Assembly (NCBI GenBank): GCA_964614375.1
Contig: CAZTLI010000016.1
Location: 1-25,540 of the forward strand
Source: CAZTLI01 sp964614375
GTDB lineage: Bacteria > Chloroflexota > Anaerolineae > Aggregatilineales > Phototrophicaceae
Length of the DNA stretch: 25,540 bases
Reading direction: 5' to 3'
In this document: positions 15,260 to 23,879 of the stretch, in pieces
Layout of the letters: each line of letters starts with the position of its first letter
Position numbering within the stretch: position 1 is the first letter of the stretch
Notes under the pieces: generated by a model
Seen by the model: the letters and a program-made list of their open reading frames with translations, nothing else
Databases searched by the model: none
What the model was told of the DNA's origin: nothing
Position numbers and translations under genes: made by a program

Positions 15260-16360
15260 GTGGCAGATCAGGAATTCATTCTCGCACCAGTAAGCATCGT
15301 CGTCGGCTTCGATGTCCACCCTGTTCATACCATTTTGCATAGTCAGGCGCTGCTGACCTATTGCGACATGAATCCCGGCCTTGACCGCTGGATTATCGAA
15401 ACAGCGGCGGGGATGTCCGCTGAACGCAAGCACAACCACGAATTGATTTTTGGGTCGCTGTATGAAGCGATGGTCTCGCATGTACGGATTGATGATTTTT
15501 CGGCCTATATTGACCATCTGGCAGACACCGATGCAACCATTATGCGTGACCGCGTGATGGACTGGATGCACAAGACCGATTATTGGCCCGGTACAGACGC
15601 CGTTCTCGGTGATGTGGATGTATTCATGCAATTTCTGGAACATCACTATACTGAGAAGGATAAGCTCCACATGGTTGATATGAATATGTGGCGCGAAGTC
15701 CATCATTATCTCAATCACCCTGCCGAAATGCGCGACCTGATTGTCAATCATCTGCGTGTGATGTGGGACGAGGTGATGAGCAAGGAGTGGGCGCGGGTTG
15801 AACCGATGTTACAAGAATCGGCAGCAGCCTTCCGCGAGGTCGATTTCACCGGGCTGACCGCGCTCGAAGCCGCACAACTGGTCACCGGACGCGACTTCCA
15901 CAATAAAAGTCTCGAAAAAGTGGCGAAAGAGCTTGAAAAGGTCAATAAAGTGATCTTCTCGCCCTCCGCACACATCGGCCCGTATGTCGGCTGGCTGCCC
16001 AGTGAGGAAGAAAATACCTATCGCATGATCTTCGGGGCACGTCTGCCCGATGGCATCAATGTCCGCGAAGGTTCGACAGCCGTAGGACGTTCGGAAATGC
16101 TGGTGCGACTGAATGCGCTGGCAGACGACACCCGTCTGCGAATGTTGGAACTGTTGACACAACACGAGGAATTGTGTGCCCAGGATTTCATCACCCTGCT
16201 CGATTTAAGCCAATCCAGCGCGTCGCGCCATTTGCGACAATTAACCGCGACTGGATTTGTGAAAGAACGCCGTCGTGAAGTCTCGAAGTGTTACAGCCTG
16301 AGTCTGGATCGGGTGGATGACACACTCAGCGCACTGAAACGCTTCTTGCACGGCAGCTAA
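15260..16360 (+). CDS. ArsR-type winged-helix regulator with long N-terminal domain
   Basis: A 366-residue protein. The C-terminal about 87 residues form an ArsR-type winged helix: LNALADDTRLRMLELLTQ, then LCAQDFITLLDLSQSSASRH as recognition region, then LRQLTATGFVKERRREVSKCYSL for the wing. Classical ArsR repressors are about 100-120 residues. The extra about 275-residue N-terminal part is rich in His, Asp and Glu, mostly helical in appearance, and of unknown function; it may sense a ligand. The canonical metal-binding ELCVCDL Cys pair is reduced to a single Cys. The start is GTG 15260, supported by CGGAGG 6 bases upstream; the frame is open further up but no better start exists. It lies upstream of two small paralogous genes. 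Confidence 0.85.
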   Translation: MADQEFILAPVSIVVGFDVHPVHTILHSQALLTYCDMNPGLDRWIIETAAGMSAERKHNHELIFGSLYEAMVSHVRIDDFSAYIDHLADTDATIMRDRVMDWMHKTDYWPGTDAVLGDVDVFMQFLEHHYTEKDKLHMVDMNMWREVHHYLNHPAEMRDLIVNHLRVMWDEVMSKEWARVEPMLQESAAAFREVDFTGLTALEAAQLVTGRDFHNKSLEKVAKELEKVNKVIFSPSAHIGPYVGWLPSEEENTYRMIFGARLPDGINVREGSTAVGRSEMLVRLNALADDTRLRMLELLTQHEELCAQDFITLLDLSQSSASRHLRQLTATGFVKERRREVSKCYSLSLDRVDDTLSALKRFLHGS

Positions 16361-16376
16361 CCTACCGGGGGCAGAG

Positions 16377-16392
16377 GGTCACCTGTGTGACC
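16377..16392. promoter_or_regulatory. GGTCAC-CTGT-GTGACC palindrome
   Basis: A perfect 6-bp inverted repeat with a 4-base loop, 16 bases after the ArsR-type gene stop and before the promoter region of the small paralogues. It lacks a T run, so it is a poor terminator. It could be a protein-binding site or a chance palindrome. Confidence 0.3.
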
Positions 16393-16408
16393 ATTCATCG
16401 CCCACTGT

Positions 16409-16438
16409 TTGACCAAACCGTCCGCTTAGTTCGATAAC
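16409..16438 (+). promoter_or_regulatory. Possible promoter of the small paralogue pair
   Basis: TTGACC (16409-16414) and GATAAC (16433-16438), 18 bases apart, lie about 120 bases before the first small gene. The match is moderate; co-transcription from the ArsR-type gene is the alternative. Confidence 0.3.
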
Positions 16439-16557
16439 ATCGTTGAATATTCGTATTGATATACGGGGTGGATTTGGATTCGCTAAAACGGCCTTTGCCG
16501 GTGCGAAAACGCCCACCTCTGGCTGCGGCCTTGCCTGTGGACAGGAGAGCAAACACC

Positions 16558-16824
16558 ATGAATATGAACTTGAACCAACAACCCGACATCGACAAAACCC
16601 GCCGCGACGATATGATGCGCCGTACCGCCAGTATCCATCGCGTGCATGTTGTGAACCACCACCGCCCCCGCTTTTATGCCCCATTGTTGGTGCGTCTGGG
16701 AACGCTTATCGCCCGCGCGGGGTATGGGTTGCAGACGCGCTATGCCGAATCCGTCAACGACATGCCATCATGGACGATTTCATCAACACAGTCTGATAGC
16801 TGGCAAGCCGAGTCACCATCCTAG
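16558..16824 (+). CDS. Small basic protein, paralogue A, function unknown
   Basis: An 88-residue protein, not recognised. The ATG at 16558 is chosen because AGGAGA (16543-16548) lies 9 bases upstream; the frame is open further up but without a comparable site. The first 35 residues are polar, with many Arg, Asp and His. The core (37-62) reads PRFYAPLLVRLGTLIARAGY followed by GLQTRY, which looks like an amphipathic helix pair. The last about 25 residues are Ser-rich. It shares its core with the next gene, so the two are tandem duplicates. No signal peptide or convincing membrane helix. Located just after the ArsR-type regulator. Confidence 0.75.
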   Translation: MNMNLNQQPDIDKTRRDDMMRRTASIHRVHVVNHHRPRFYAPLLVRLGTLIARAGYGLQTRYAESVNDMPSWTISSTQSDSWQAESPS

Positions 16825-16866
16825 TCATTTGCACAATTGAACCATTGAACAGGAGACAACCTTCTG

Positions 16867-17115
16867 ATGTTCGATAACCTGACGACACAGCAATTGATTG
16901 TTAAACAACGCAACGCCGAGATACGCCAACAGGTCGCGCACGCCAACTTCGTCGCCACCATCCGCCGCAACCACCAACTGCCGCGTATCTATGCCCCCCT
17001 GCTGGCGCGCATGGGCAAACTGTTGTCCGACACCGGCAGCGCCCTGCAACACCGTTATGGTCAGCAGGCCGATGCCGCCCGCTGGACACCTGCCCGCCAA
17101 TCGCCAGCCTCATAA
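16867..17115 (+). CDS. Small basic protein, paralogue B, function unknown
   Basis: An 82-residue protein starting at ATG 16867, with AGGAGA at 16851-16856 ten bases upstream. The core (39-64) PRIYAPLLARMGKLLSDTGS followed by ALQHRY matches paralogue A at PR-x-YAPLL-x-R-x-G-x-L and G-x-x-LQ-x-RY. The N-terminal helix is rich in Gln, Arg and Asn; the C-terminus is short and Ala/Pro-rich. It lies 42 bases after paralogue A, and a strong terminator follows, so the two probably form a short operon, perhaps with the ArsR-type gene. Function unknown; the length and conserved aromatic/Leu core suggest a small protein- or membrane-surface-binding helix (inference). Confidence 0.75.
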   Translation: MFDNLTTQQLIVKQRNAEIRQQVAHANFVATIRRNHQLPRIYAPLLARMGKLLSDTGSALQHRYGQQADAARWTPARQSPAS

Positions 17116-17194
17116 TCCCTTGTGGTTGCCCTCTGAGGGTAATATACGCTACTCAACCAACCGGAGTACCGTAGAGAAATTCCTCCTCAGTATG

Positions 17195-17230
17195 ACAGCA
17201 TCGGTAGGGTATGCCCGATGCTGTTTTTTT
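17195..17230 (+). terminator. Strong rho-independent terminator after the small paralogues
   Basis: ACAGCATCGG (17195-17204) pairs perfectly with CCGATGCTGT (17215-17224), a 10-bp stem with a 10-base loop, followed by an uninterrupted run of Ts to 17230. It lies between convergent transcription units. Confidence 0.9.
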
Positions 17231-17249
17231 CTTCCCTACGACTATTGCT

Positions 17250-20201
17250 TCACTCATTTTCGCCTTCGACATCCCGCTGACGGCGGCGCTTGAGCAAGCG
17301 TCCTGCCACGTTCTGGTCTGCATTGCGCTCCAACACTTCGGCCTGCGTGCGCGATGAAATGCGCGGTTTGACAGGTTCGCTCTCAACAGGGACTTGTGCA
17401 GGTTGTTGGGCGTCTTGTTCGGCACGAGCAGATTTACTCCGCCGCAGCGCCCCCACCGTACTCGACGGTGCGGGTGCGCCGGATTCGCTGTAGCCTGTGG
17501 ACTTTCGCGCCCGTTCACGCGCCGCCCGCAGTGACGAAATACGCTCGGACATACTCACATTCGCTTCATCGCGCCGGCGTGTCATCCAGGCCTGCAAACG
17601 CGCTAAATCGCTGCGTGTGATTATCAGGCGGCGTACCGCAATATCAAATGGCAGTATCATCACCGCCGCCAGCAGCAGCCAGGGCCAAATCGGTGTGCTG
17701 ACATCGCGCGATTCGATATTGTGGCTGAACACCAGTTCGGGTTCATCGCCCAACGCTTGCCCGCCTGTCAGATTCGCCATGTTCACCAGCACACGGTCAT
17801 CCGTATCGCCAATGTTGTACTCGGCTGAATAGCTCATCACCCAGCCCGTGACCTGCCGGAATTCCACGGCATCATCCACACTACGCGAGACGGCGATGAA
17901 GTACGCACCTTCGCCTGATGGCGTAAACTGGGCTTCATAGCGTCCGGGGGCAATCTGCCGCAGATTCGGCACATGGGAACGGCCTTCGGGGTCCGTCACG
18001 CGCACATCCAAATCCAACCCATTGAGGAATCCGCCCGATTCTGTCCGCGCATCCACGATAATCCGCGCCGTATCGCCTTCCATCGCCACGCGGGTTTCGA
18101 TGTTGTCCGCGCCTTCGGTAATCGACCACTGCACGACCTGTCCCCAGAAGCGCGAATAATCATCCCACGTCACCCAATCCACACCCCAGCGACCTGTAGC
18201 ATCACTGGTAAACGCCACAGACCGCCCCAACCCATATTGCCAGACGGTTAAAATCGGGTCCTCGTAGGGTTCTGGCCCACGCAATACCACCTGCGCGGCA
18301 GTTTTCGGTGTGGTAGCGACATAACCCTGCAAACTCGGCATGGCATTAATGCCCGACATAATCGGATTGTTCGCCGTCATCGTCGGGAAAAATGGCTCTT
18401 CGAGGATATAACTGCGCGTCGCCAACACCGTTTCCTGCGTGAAAATCGTCGGGATGGAGCTGGCATCGAGCACATGATGATAGGCGCCATGTCCCGCGTC
18501 TGCCATCCGCTGCAAAAATTGTGCCGCCCCTGCGCCAATGGCTATCACGGATGTGGTCACGCCGTATTCATCATACAGACGCTGGGTGACTTCCATCAAA
18601 CCCGCTTCATTCGCGCCGCCATCCGTCAGCAAGATGATGTGACGCCGCTGGGACGGTTCGAGGATAATTTGTTCCGCAATCAAATTCATACCCGCGAGGA
18701 TGTCCGTCCCCCCGCCCGCACGCAAAGTCGCGACCTGACGCTGCAATAACCGACGGTCTAACACATCTTGAAACGGCGCAATGAGCGAGGCTTCGTTATC
18801 GAAGGACGCGATAGCCACCCGGTCTGTCGGTTGCAAGAACTCCATCGAGCGAATAATCGCTTCTTTTGCTAATTCGATATGCGGGATACCCGAACCTGTG
18901 GTAATGCCCATACTGCCAGACCGGTCTATCAGATAGACTATCGTCAATTGTGGCAGGCGTTCCTGATCGCGGATTTGCATATCGACAGGCAGCGCATCTT
19001 CCAACGGTGTGAACTGGTAAAAGCCAGGCCCATAACTATCTGGCCCACCAATGACGACCAACCCGCCGCCCAGATCGCTGACATACGTCGCGATGTCCTG
19101 CATTTGTGAGCCGGTCAGCGCGCGCGCGGGCACATTCACCAGAATGATACTGTCGTACTGCACCAGATTTTGGACCCCACCGGGCATGGTCGCGGGTGTG
19201 ACCCGTTCGACATCTAATCCAGCCTGCGCTAATGCCGGGACGAGAAATTGGGCTTCATCACCCGCATCACCGGGACGCGACGTGCTCATCAGCAGAATAC
19301 GCGGTGGCCCCGTGACATTGGTGAACGACCACAATGTATTGTTCTGTACATAACCGTCGGCAGCGCCGTCATCCACATTGAGCAAGACGCGATAACTCTG
19401 TGGGCCGGTATTCTGGGCGCGTAAAGTGAACGTAAAGCTGTTTGTCCCTTCACGCAGGTCGAGGAAGGGATTATCGGTCTCGCGCGAATCGTATAATGGT
19501 TGTCCATTGGAGAAGATTTGTATGCCCACCCGTGCATTCACATTCGATTCAATCGTCACCCCTAAATCGAACTGCTGGCCGCGCGTCACAGTTTCAGGCG
19601 CGTCAACGCGCACAAGCTGCACTTCGGGCGAAGGCGGATGCGAAAACAGCACATAACTAATCTCGACGCCCGTTGCCGCCGCCAATTCCGCCGCCTGCTG
19701 CGTATCGCCTATCGTCGGCACACCATCACTGAGAATCACGATTCGCCGGGCTGCATCCGCCGGGAACATGCCCAGCGCCATATTGATCGCTGCTGCCAGG
19801 TTGGTATTGCCGGGATTGGGCGCTGCGGAAAATTCGTTGAATTCCGTCACCGGACTGACTGTGCGTTCGGGATGGGCTTCTGCCCCAAAGAGGATGATGC
19901 CAAATTCATCTTCGGGACGCCGCTCGGCAACCGCAGTTTCAATATACGCGCGCTGGTCGGCGCGCGCCGCCGCGCCCACACTGTCGGATACATCCACCAG
20001 AAAAATGACCGCCAGCTTATCCGCCGACTGCACAATTTGCGTGCCCGCCAGCCCTAAGACCAGCAGCAGCACAATGACCGTCCGCAAGATGAGGCTGGTC
20101 GCATCGCGCAGTCGGCGAAAGGCATGACGAGGCCACCCGATATACCAGACGACGGGTATCGCCAGCAGTAAAAATAAAGCCGCAGTATTGGTTATCGTCA
20201 T
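17250..20201 (-). CDS. Large membrane protein with two VWA domains and a GATase-like domain
   Basis: A 983-residue protein. Two N-terminal membrane helices (about 6-22 and 37-55) precede a first VWA domain with a full MIDAS (D70-V-S-D-S74, Thr133, Asp159). A class I glutamine-amidotransferase-like fold follows at about 300-408 (LLMSTSRPGD, GGGLVVIGGPDSYGPG) without an evident catalytic Cys. A second VWA domain starts near 418, also with a full MIDAS (D426-R-S-G-S430, Thr499, Asp527). A beta-rich region leads to a last membrane helix (about 838-855) and a long charged cytoplasmic tail. This architecture belongs to the BatA/BatB-like VWA proteins encoded with MoxR and DUF58. Its role in envelope stress or assembly is family knowledge. 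It begins 68 bases after the BatA-type gene. Confidence 0.9.
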   Translation of the reverse strand: MTITNTAALFLLLAIPVVWYIGWPRHAFRRLRDATSLILRTVIVLLLVLGLAGTQIVQSADKLAVIFLVDVSDSVGAAARADQRAYIETAVAERRPEDEFGIILFGAEAHPERTVSPVTEFNEFSAAPNPGNTNLAAAINMALGMFPADAARRIVILSDGVPTIGDTQQAAELAAATGVEISYVLFSHPPSPEVQLVRVDAPETVTRGQQFDLGVTIESNVNARVGIQIFSNGQPLYDSRETDNPFLDLREGTNSFTFTLRAQNTGPQSYRVLLNVDDGAADGYVQNNTLWSFTNVTGPPRILLMSTSRPGDAGDEAQFLVPALAQAGLDVERVTPATMPGGVQNLVQYDSIILVNVPARALTGSQMQDIATYVSDLGGGLVVIGGPDSYGPGFYQFTPLEDALPVDMQIRDQERLPQLTIVYLIDRSGSMGITTGSGIPHIELAKEAIIRSMEFLQPTDRVAIASFDNEASLIAPFQDVLDRRLLQRQVATLRAGGGTDILAGMNLIAEQIILEPSQRRHIILLTDGGANEAGLMEVTQRLYDEYGVTTSVIAIGAGAAQFLQRMADAGHGAYHHVLDASSIPTIFTQETVLATRSYILEEPFFPTMTANNPIMSGINAMPSLQGYVATTPKTAAQVVLRGPEPYEDPILTVWQYGLGRSVAFTSDATGRWGVDWVTWDDYSRFWGQVVQWSITEGADNIETRVAMEGDTARIIVDARTESGGFLNGLDLDVRVTDPEGRSHVPNLRQIAPGRYEAQFTPSGEGAYFIAVSRSVDDAVEFRQVTGWVMSYSAEYNIGDTDDRVLVNMANLTGGQALGDEPELVFSHNIESRDVSTPIWPWLLLAAVMILPFDIAVRRLIITRSDLARLQAWMTRRRDEANVSMSERISSLRAARERARKSTGYSESGAPAPSSTVGALRRSKSARAEQDAQQPAQVPVESEPVKPRISSRTQAEVLERNADQNVAGRLLKRRRQRDVEGENE

Positions 20202-20269
20202 ACGTTACGCCACATCTCGTCTTTAGGCATTAGCATACAATATCGCCACCCTGCCGTGTATAGTCTCAA

Positions 20270-22186
20270 TCAGGTCAACGGTGCCACACGTCGGGTACGC
20301 AGCGCCGGGGTCATCACCGTTGGCACGCGCAGCCGTTGATGATAGACATACCACTCCACCAGTAGCACTGCCAGCGCACCCAATAATATCCATGTCCAGA
20401 ATTCTTGTTGGCCCAGTTCTTCGCGTTCGCCCACTGTCGCCGTCGCACTGCCCAATTGCAATTCGCCCGTCACCGGGGTGATGTCACTTTCGCGTTCATC
20501 AAATAGATTCACCGCGAACAGCTGCGACTGCACAATCTCGCCACCCGCCACCACATCGACACGATATAATCCCGGTTGTGTGGTATCGGTAAAAATTAAG
20601 GTGTCGCTTTCGATGTTAAAATCATGCTGGCTGCTATCCGGCAGATGAACGCGCACCGTATCCGCCTCGAACGACGGTGGCAAAATACGCACCGGATCGC
20701 CCAGACGCAAACCGGATGGATTATTGACGATGTTACTGGGCGTGAACCACTGCACCAGATTCGTCATCAAAATAGGCCATGCGATGTTCAATGGCAAATC
20801 CGAATTTTGCACCGCGAACGTCAGCACAGCGATTTGCCGTCCATCGACTTCACCCGCAAACACCAGCGGCCCATCATCCGCCTGTACGAGCATATCCGCC
20901 CAGTCAATGCCCGCGATGGTCTGATATTCCAGAATGTTCACCGCATTGAAATTGACATACTGCATTCGCGGGTCGGCAGATGCGACATCAATACGACTGG
21001 CATTCCGACTCGTGCCCGTCAGTGTAAAGAGGGACGTGTCATGTGTCGGATTGATAATGAGGATGTCGCCCTCTGGCAGGATCTCCGGCAGCCAGTTATC
21101 GAAGATATACAAATCATAATCCTGCGCGGGCAATCCCTGCTCCGGCGACACCCGAAAGGCCTGCAAACCGGGTATGCTGCGGGTGACTTCTTGAATATAG
21201 ATGTTGCCCGGTGTCATCAACAGCACCCGCCGACTCCGCACATCAGATGATACCGTCCATGCCGTGTCGTCCAGCGGCAAATAATCGGTGATGCTCGGCA
21301 GTTCCAATTCCGCTTCCAGAGTTTCAAAATTTTCCGGCAAATTAATCGACGGCAGCGAGATACGACTGGCAGCGGGCACCTCAATCGTCGGCGAGTCGGT
21401 CAGTCGCCCATTGATGCGGATATTGACCGAGACGCTGGCATCTTGCCCACTGTAATTCGTCACCTGCAAAAATAGCTGCGGCACTTGACCGGGAATGGTC
21501 GCCGTCGCCAGGGCTGTAATCGCCAGATTGCTATTGGATTCGCCGACGCTGATATAACGTTTGTCACCCGGAATCGGCGGCAGGTTTTCAGCCTCGCCAA
21601 TCCCACCATCGCTGATGATGACAATCGTGAAATTCTCATCGCTCACACCGCCCGACGCCAGCGTCAATGCCCCGACCCAATCCGATGTGCCCAGTCCGGG
21701 TTGAATGGTGTTAATCGCATTCCGCAGCCGTACCCGGTCATTCGTATAGGGAACGAGCACCTCTGGCACAGCGCCGACGCGAATAATCGTAATCGTGTCA
21801 TCCGCGCCCATCTCACTGACAATCGTCAACGCCTCATCCAACGCGGCCTCGAACCGTGTGCGCCCTTCGCCACCATCTGTCGCGTTCATACTGGCGGACG
21901 CATCAATCAGAATCGCCGTCTGCCCGCTGCTGATGACCGGCACCGTGACAAACGGGCGCGCCAACGCCAGCACCATCAGCGCCAGAATCAACAGTTGCAA
22001 TAGCAAAAGCAAATTCCGCCGCAAACGCTGCCATGGGGTATTGGCCTCGTTGTCTTCTAGCAACTGCTGCCACAGAAAATTGCTCGATACCAGCACTTCC
22101 TGCCGTCGCAAGCGCAGCATATACAACAGCAAGATGGGGATAGCAATCAATCCCGCGAAAAACGCCAGCGGCGCTATGAACTGCAT
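20270..22186 (-). CDS. BatA-type VWA domain membrane protein
   Basis: A 638-residue protein. The N-terminus FIAPLAFFAGLIAIPILLLY with the LRLRRQEVLVSSNFLW continuation is the aerotolerance-regulator (BatA) N-terminal domain. A second helix lies at about 58-77. A VWA domain follows with the MIDAS motif D95-A-S-A-S99 and the later ISDGG. The central and C-terminal regions are beta-rich, with a final membrane helix near 610-628 (WTWILLGALAVLLVEWYVY). This is the usual partner of MoxR and DUF58 proteins. AAGGGT lies about 8 bases before the ATG. The gene is separated from the DUF58 gene by the 0.6-kb GxxExxY cassette, although it would be expected to follow directly in such operons. Confidence 0.9.
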   Translation of the reverse strand: MQFIAPLAFFAGLIAIPILLLYMLRLRRQEVLVSSNFLWQQLLEDNEANTPWQRLRRNLLLLLQLLILALMVLALARPFVTVPVISSGQTAILIDASASMNATDGGEGRTRFEAALDEALTIVSEMGADDTITIIRVGAVPEVLVPYTNDRVRLRNAINTIQPGLGTSDWVGALTLASGGVSDENFTIVIISDGGIGEAENLPPIPGDKRYISVGESNSNLAITALATATIPGQVPQLFLQVTNYSGQDASVSVNIRINGRLTDSPTIEVPAASRISLPSINLPENFETLEAELELPSITDYLPLDDTAWTVSSDVRSRRVLLMTPGNIYIQEVTRSIPGLQAFRVSPEQGLPAQDYDLYIFDNWLPEILPEGDILIINPTHDTSLFTLTGTSRNASRIDVASADPRMQYVNFNAVNILEYQTIAGIDWADMLVQADDGPLVFAGEVDGRQIAVLTFAVQNSDLPLNIAWPILMTNLVQWFTPSNIVNNPSGLRLGDPVRILPPSFEADTVRVHLPDSSQHDFNIESDTLIFTDTTQPGLYRVDVVAGGEIVQSQLFAVNLFDERESDITPVTGELQLGSATATVGEREELGQQEFWTWILLGALAVLLVEWYVYHQRLRVPTVMTPALRTRRVAPLT

Positions 22187-22314
22187 GTTGTCCGACCCTT
22201 ATCGTTTCTTTTCAACATCAGACCCGTGTTCGTCATCTAATAGGCTTCGTATTAAACCAGTTTATTCCATGCGTGGCTTTAACCGCGTGTGAATACTTCC
22301 TGAGAATATATAAA

Positions 22315-22370
22315 AGATACAAAGCCGTTAAACGCAAAGGCGCAAAGATGCAAGGACGCAAACTGTAGGG
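22315..22370. repeat. Left inverted repeat of the GxxExxY cassette
   Basis: About 55 bases that match the reverse complement of 22871-22925. Perfect core GTTAAACGCAAAGG (22327-22340) and inner CGCAAACTGTAGGG (22357-22370; 13 of 14 with the other arm). Within this arm CGCAAAG-like units recur every 8-9 bases (22333, 22341, 22349, 22357). Confidence 0.8.
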
Positions 22371-22388
22371 ATGTTTCGCGAAATGTCC
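22368..22388. repeat. Palindrome next to the left inverted repeat
   Basis: TTTCGCGAAA (22374-22383) is a perfect 10-bp palindrome, extended as GGA-NN-TTTCGCGAAA-NN-TCC. It could form a hairpin between the left repeat and the GxxExxY stop codon. Confidence 0.5.
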
Positions 22389-22406
22389 AGAATAACCACC
22401 GACAAG

Positions 22407-22808
22407 TTAAAGACCATTAACCACCCGCTTGATACCCTGTTTAACCAATCGTTCACCGAAATTGATTACTAGACCGAGCTTGAGATTGGTCAGACGCAAG
22501 TATGTCAATGTCTGCACCTCGTAAATACGATTGTATTCTTCCACTGCTTTGCACTCGACAATCACCAATTCATCCACCAATAGGTCTAAACGTAAAGGCG
22601 TTGCTGGCGATAAACCCGTGTAGTTAACCGGTACAAGTTTCTGCCTTTCGACGGGAACTCCGCGTTCCTGTAATTCCCATACGAGGGCTTCCTCATAAAC
22701 ACTTTCGAGTAAACCGGGGCCGCCGAGCGTTCGATGCACTTCAATCGCCGCCGATATAATCTTCTGGCTCAAAATATCTTCGGGCTTCACGACCTTCGCG
22801 GCGTGCAT
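22407..22808 (-). CDS. GxxExxY protein (PD-(D/E)xK nuclease-like fold)
   Basis: A 133-residue protein of the GxxExxY family, named for the motif seen here as GLLESVY. It follows the helical KIISAAIEVHRTLGGPGLLE opening. The PD-(D/E)xK-type core is visible: RLDLLVDELVIVECKAV, with Asp, Glu and Lys in the expected spacing, and then YEVQTLTYLRLTNLKLGLVINFG. The fold suggests nuclease ancestry; no biochemical role is established to my knowledge. ATG 22808 is preferred because AAAGGGA lies just upstream, although the frame extends to a GTG at 22838. The gene sits on the same strand as the operon, framed by inverted repeats, between DUF58 and BatA-type genes to which it has no obvious functional link. 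Confidence 0.9.
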   Translation of the reverse strand: MHAAKVVKPEDILSQKIISAAIEVHRTLGGPGLLESVYEEALVWELQERGVPVERQKLVPVNYTGLSPATPLRLDLLVDELVIVECKAVEEYNRIYEVQTLTYLRLTNLKLGLVINFGERLVKQGIKRVVNGL

Positions 22809-22870
22809 CCTGAATTCCCTTTGTGACCATAGTTTCACATTACACTACACCGGGCAAACTGGCAGTTTAC

Positions 22871-22925
22871 CCCTACACTTTGCGAAACGCCCTTGAGCGA
22901 CCTTTGCGTTTAACCGTCTTTATCT
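22871..22925. repeat. Right inverted repeat of the GxxExxY cassette
   Basis: About 55 bases matching the left repeat in inverted orientation: CCTTTGCGTTTAAC (22901-22914) and CCCTACACTTTGCG (22871-22884). The outer edge abuts the DUF58 stop codon at 22926. Between this repeat and the GxxExxY start lies a near-palindrome around AAACTGGCAGTTT. Confidence 0.8.
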
Positions 22926-23843
22926 CTATTTCACCAGACCGAGACGCCGCATATCCTGCAAAATCACCTTCTCCCAGGGCACATCCGTTTGCAGCGCCAG
23001 ATAATGCACCCCACGACGCGCACATTCAGCACGCATCTCATCACGCCACAAGGCCAGACGCTTTTCGTAAATCGTTCGCAGCGTGGCATCAACTGTGACT
23101 TCGCGCGCCGTACCCGTTTCCATATCGACCAGACGCAAATCGCCAGCCAGCGGCGGCGACACCTCTTCCGGCGCAAGGACGTGCAAAATCACAATTTCAT
23201 AGCCCCGTCCAAGCAGCGCATTCACGCCATCCAGCCAACCAGTTGGCGAAAACATATCGCTGATGAGAATCAGCAAACCCGGACGCGGCGCACGCAGCGC
23301 ATAATCCTTCAACATCGCATTCAGGTCAGCAATGCCATCGGCCTTGAGCTTACGCACATAACGCAGCATCGCCACGCCCTGTCCACGTCCGCGTATGGGG
23401 CCAAACTGTTCCCAGCCATAATCGCTGAGCGCAGTCAACAACAAGCGGTCATTACTCGTCAGCGAGATATACGCCAATCCCGCAAACAGCCGCCGCGCGA
23501 ATAAAAACTTACTGTGCAATCCATCGTCATCGCCTTCGCGCGGCCAATCCATACTGGCAGACGTATCCAGCAAAATATGCACCGCGAGGTCTTCTTCATC
23601 TTCCAGCAGTTTGATATAGGGGCGATCCAACCGCGCGTAAATATTCCAATCAAGACGGCGCAGGTCATCACCGGGGGCATAATTGCGATAATCGGCAAAT
23701 TCGATACTCGTACCCCGTTTGACCGAACGCCGTTCGCCCTTCATCGAACCCGAACGGATTTTGTGCCCGATGAGCATCAAGGGGTCGAGTTTGCGCCGTA
23801 CCGTTTCGGGCAGCAGCAGTTCATTGGATTTATATTCAGCCAT
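22926..23843 (-). CDS. DUF58 domain protein
   Basis: A 305-residue protein. The DUF58 signature is clear: FADYRNYAPGDDLRRLDWNI (49-68), followed by YARLDRPYIKLLEDEEDL. The second half is a VWA-like fold with a D93-T-S-A-S97 MIDAS-like motif (ILLDTSASMDW) and LLILISDMFSP. DUF58 proteins accompany MoxR ATPases and VWA proteins in conserved operons; their biochemical role is not settled, but a complex with MoxR is expected. It has no membrane helix. It begins 36 bases after the GNAT stop. The stop codon is directly followed by the right inverted repeat of the GxxExxY cassette. Confidence 0.92.
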   Translation of the reverse strand: MAEYKSNELLLPETVRRKLDPLMLIGHKIRSGSMKGERRSVKRGTSIEFADYRNYAPGDDLRRLDWNIYARLDRPYIKLLEDEEDLAVHILLDTSASMDWPREGDDDGLHSKFLFARRLFAGLAYISLTSNDRLLLTALSDYGWEQFGPIRGRGQGVAMLRYVRKLKADGIADLNAMLKDYALRAPRPGLLILISDMFSPTGWLDGVNALLGRGYEIVILHVLAPEEVSPPLAGDLRLVDMETGTAREVTVDATLRTIYEKRLALWRDEMRAECARRGVHYLALQTDVPWEKVILQDMRRLGLVK

Positions 23844-23879
23844 CGTTCATCTCAGGTGATAAATTACAGAGCGTAGGAG

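Noticed and set aside
20624..21250. A 208-codon plus-strand open frame
   Set aside because: Antisense to the BatA-type gene; the Arg/His/Gln-rich translation is typical of a shadow frame.
22333..22363. CGCAAAG-like units considered as a CRISPR array
   Set aside because: The units are 8-9 bases apart without spacers and belong to the arm of an inverted repeat; no cas genes are present.
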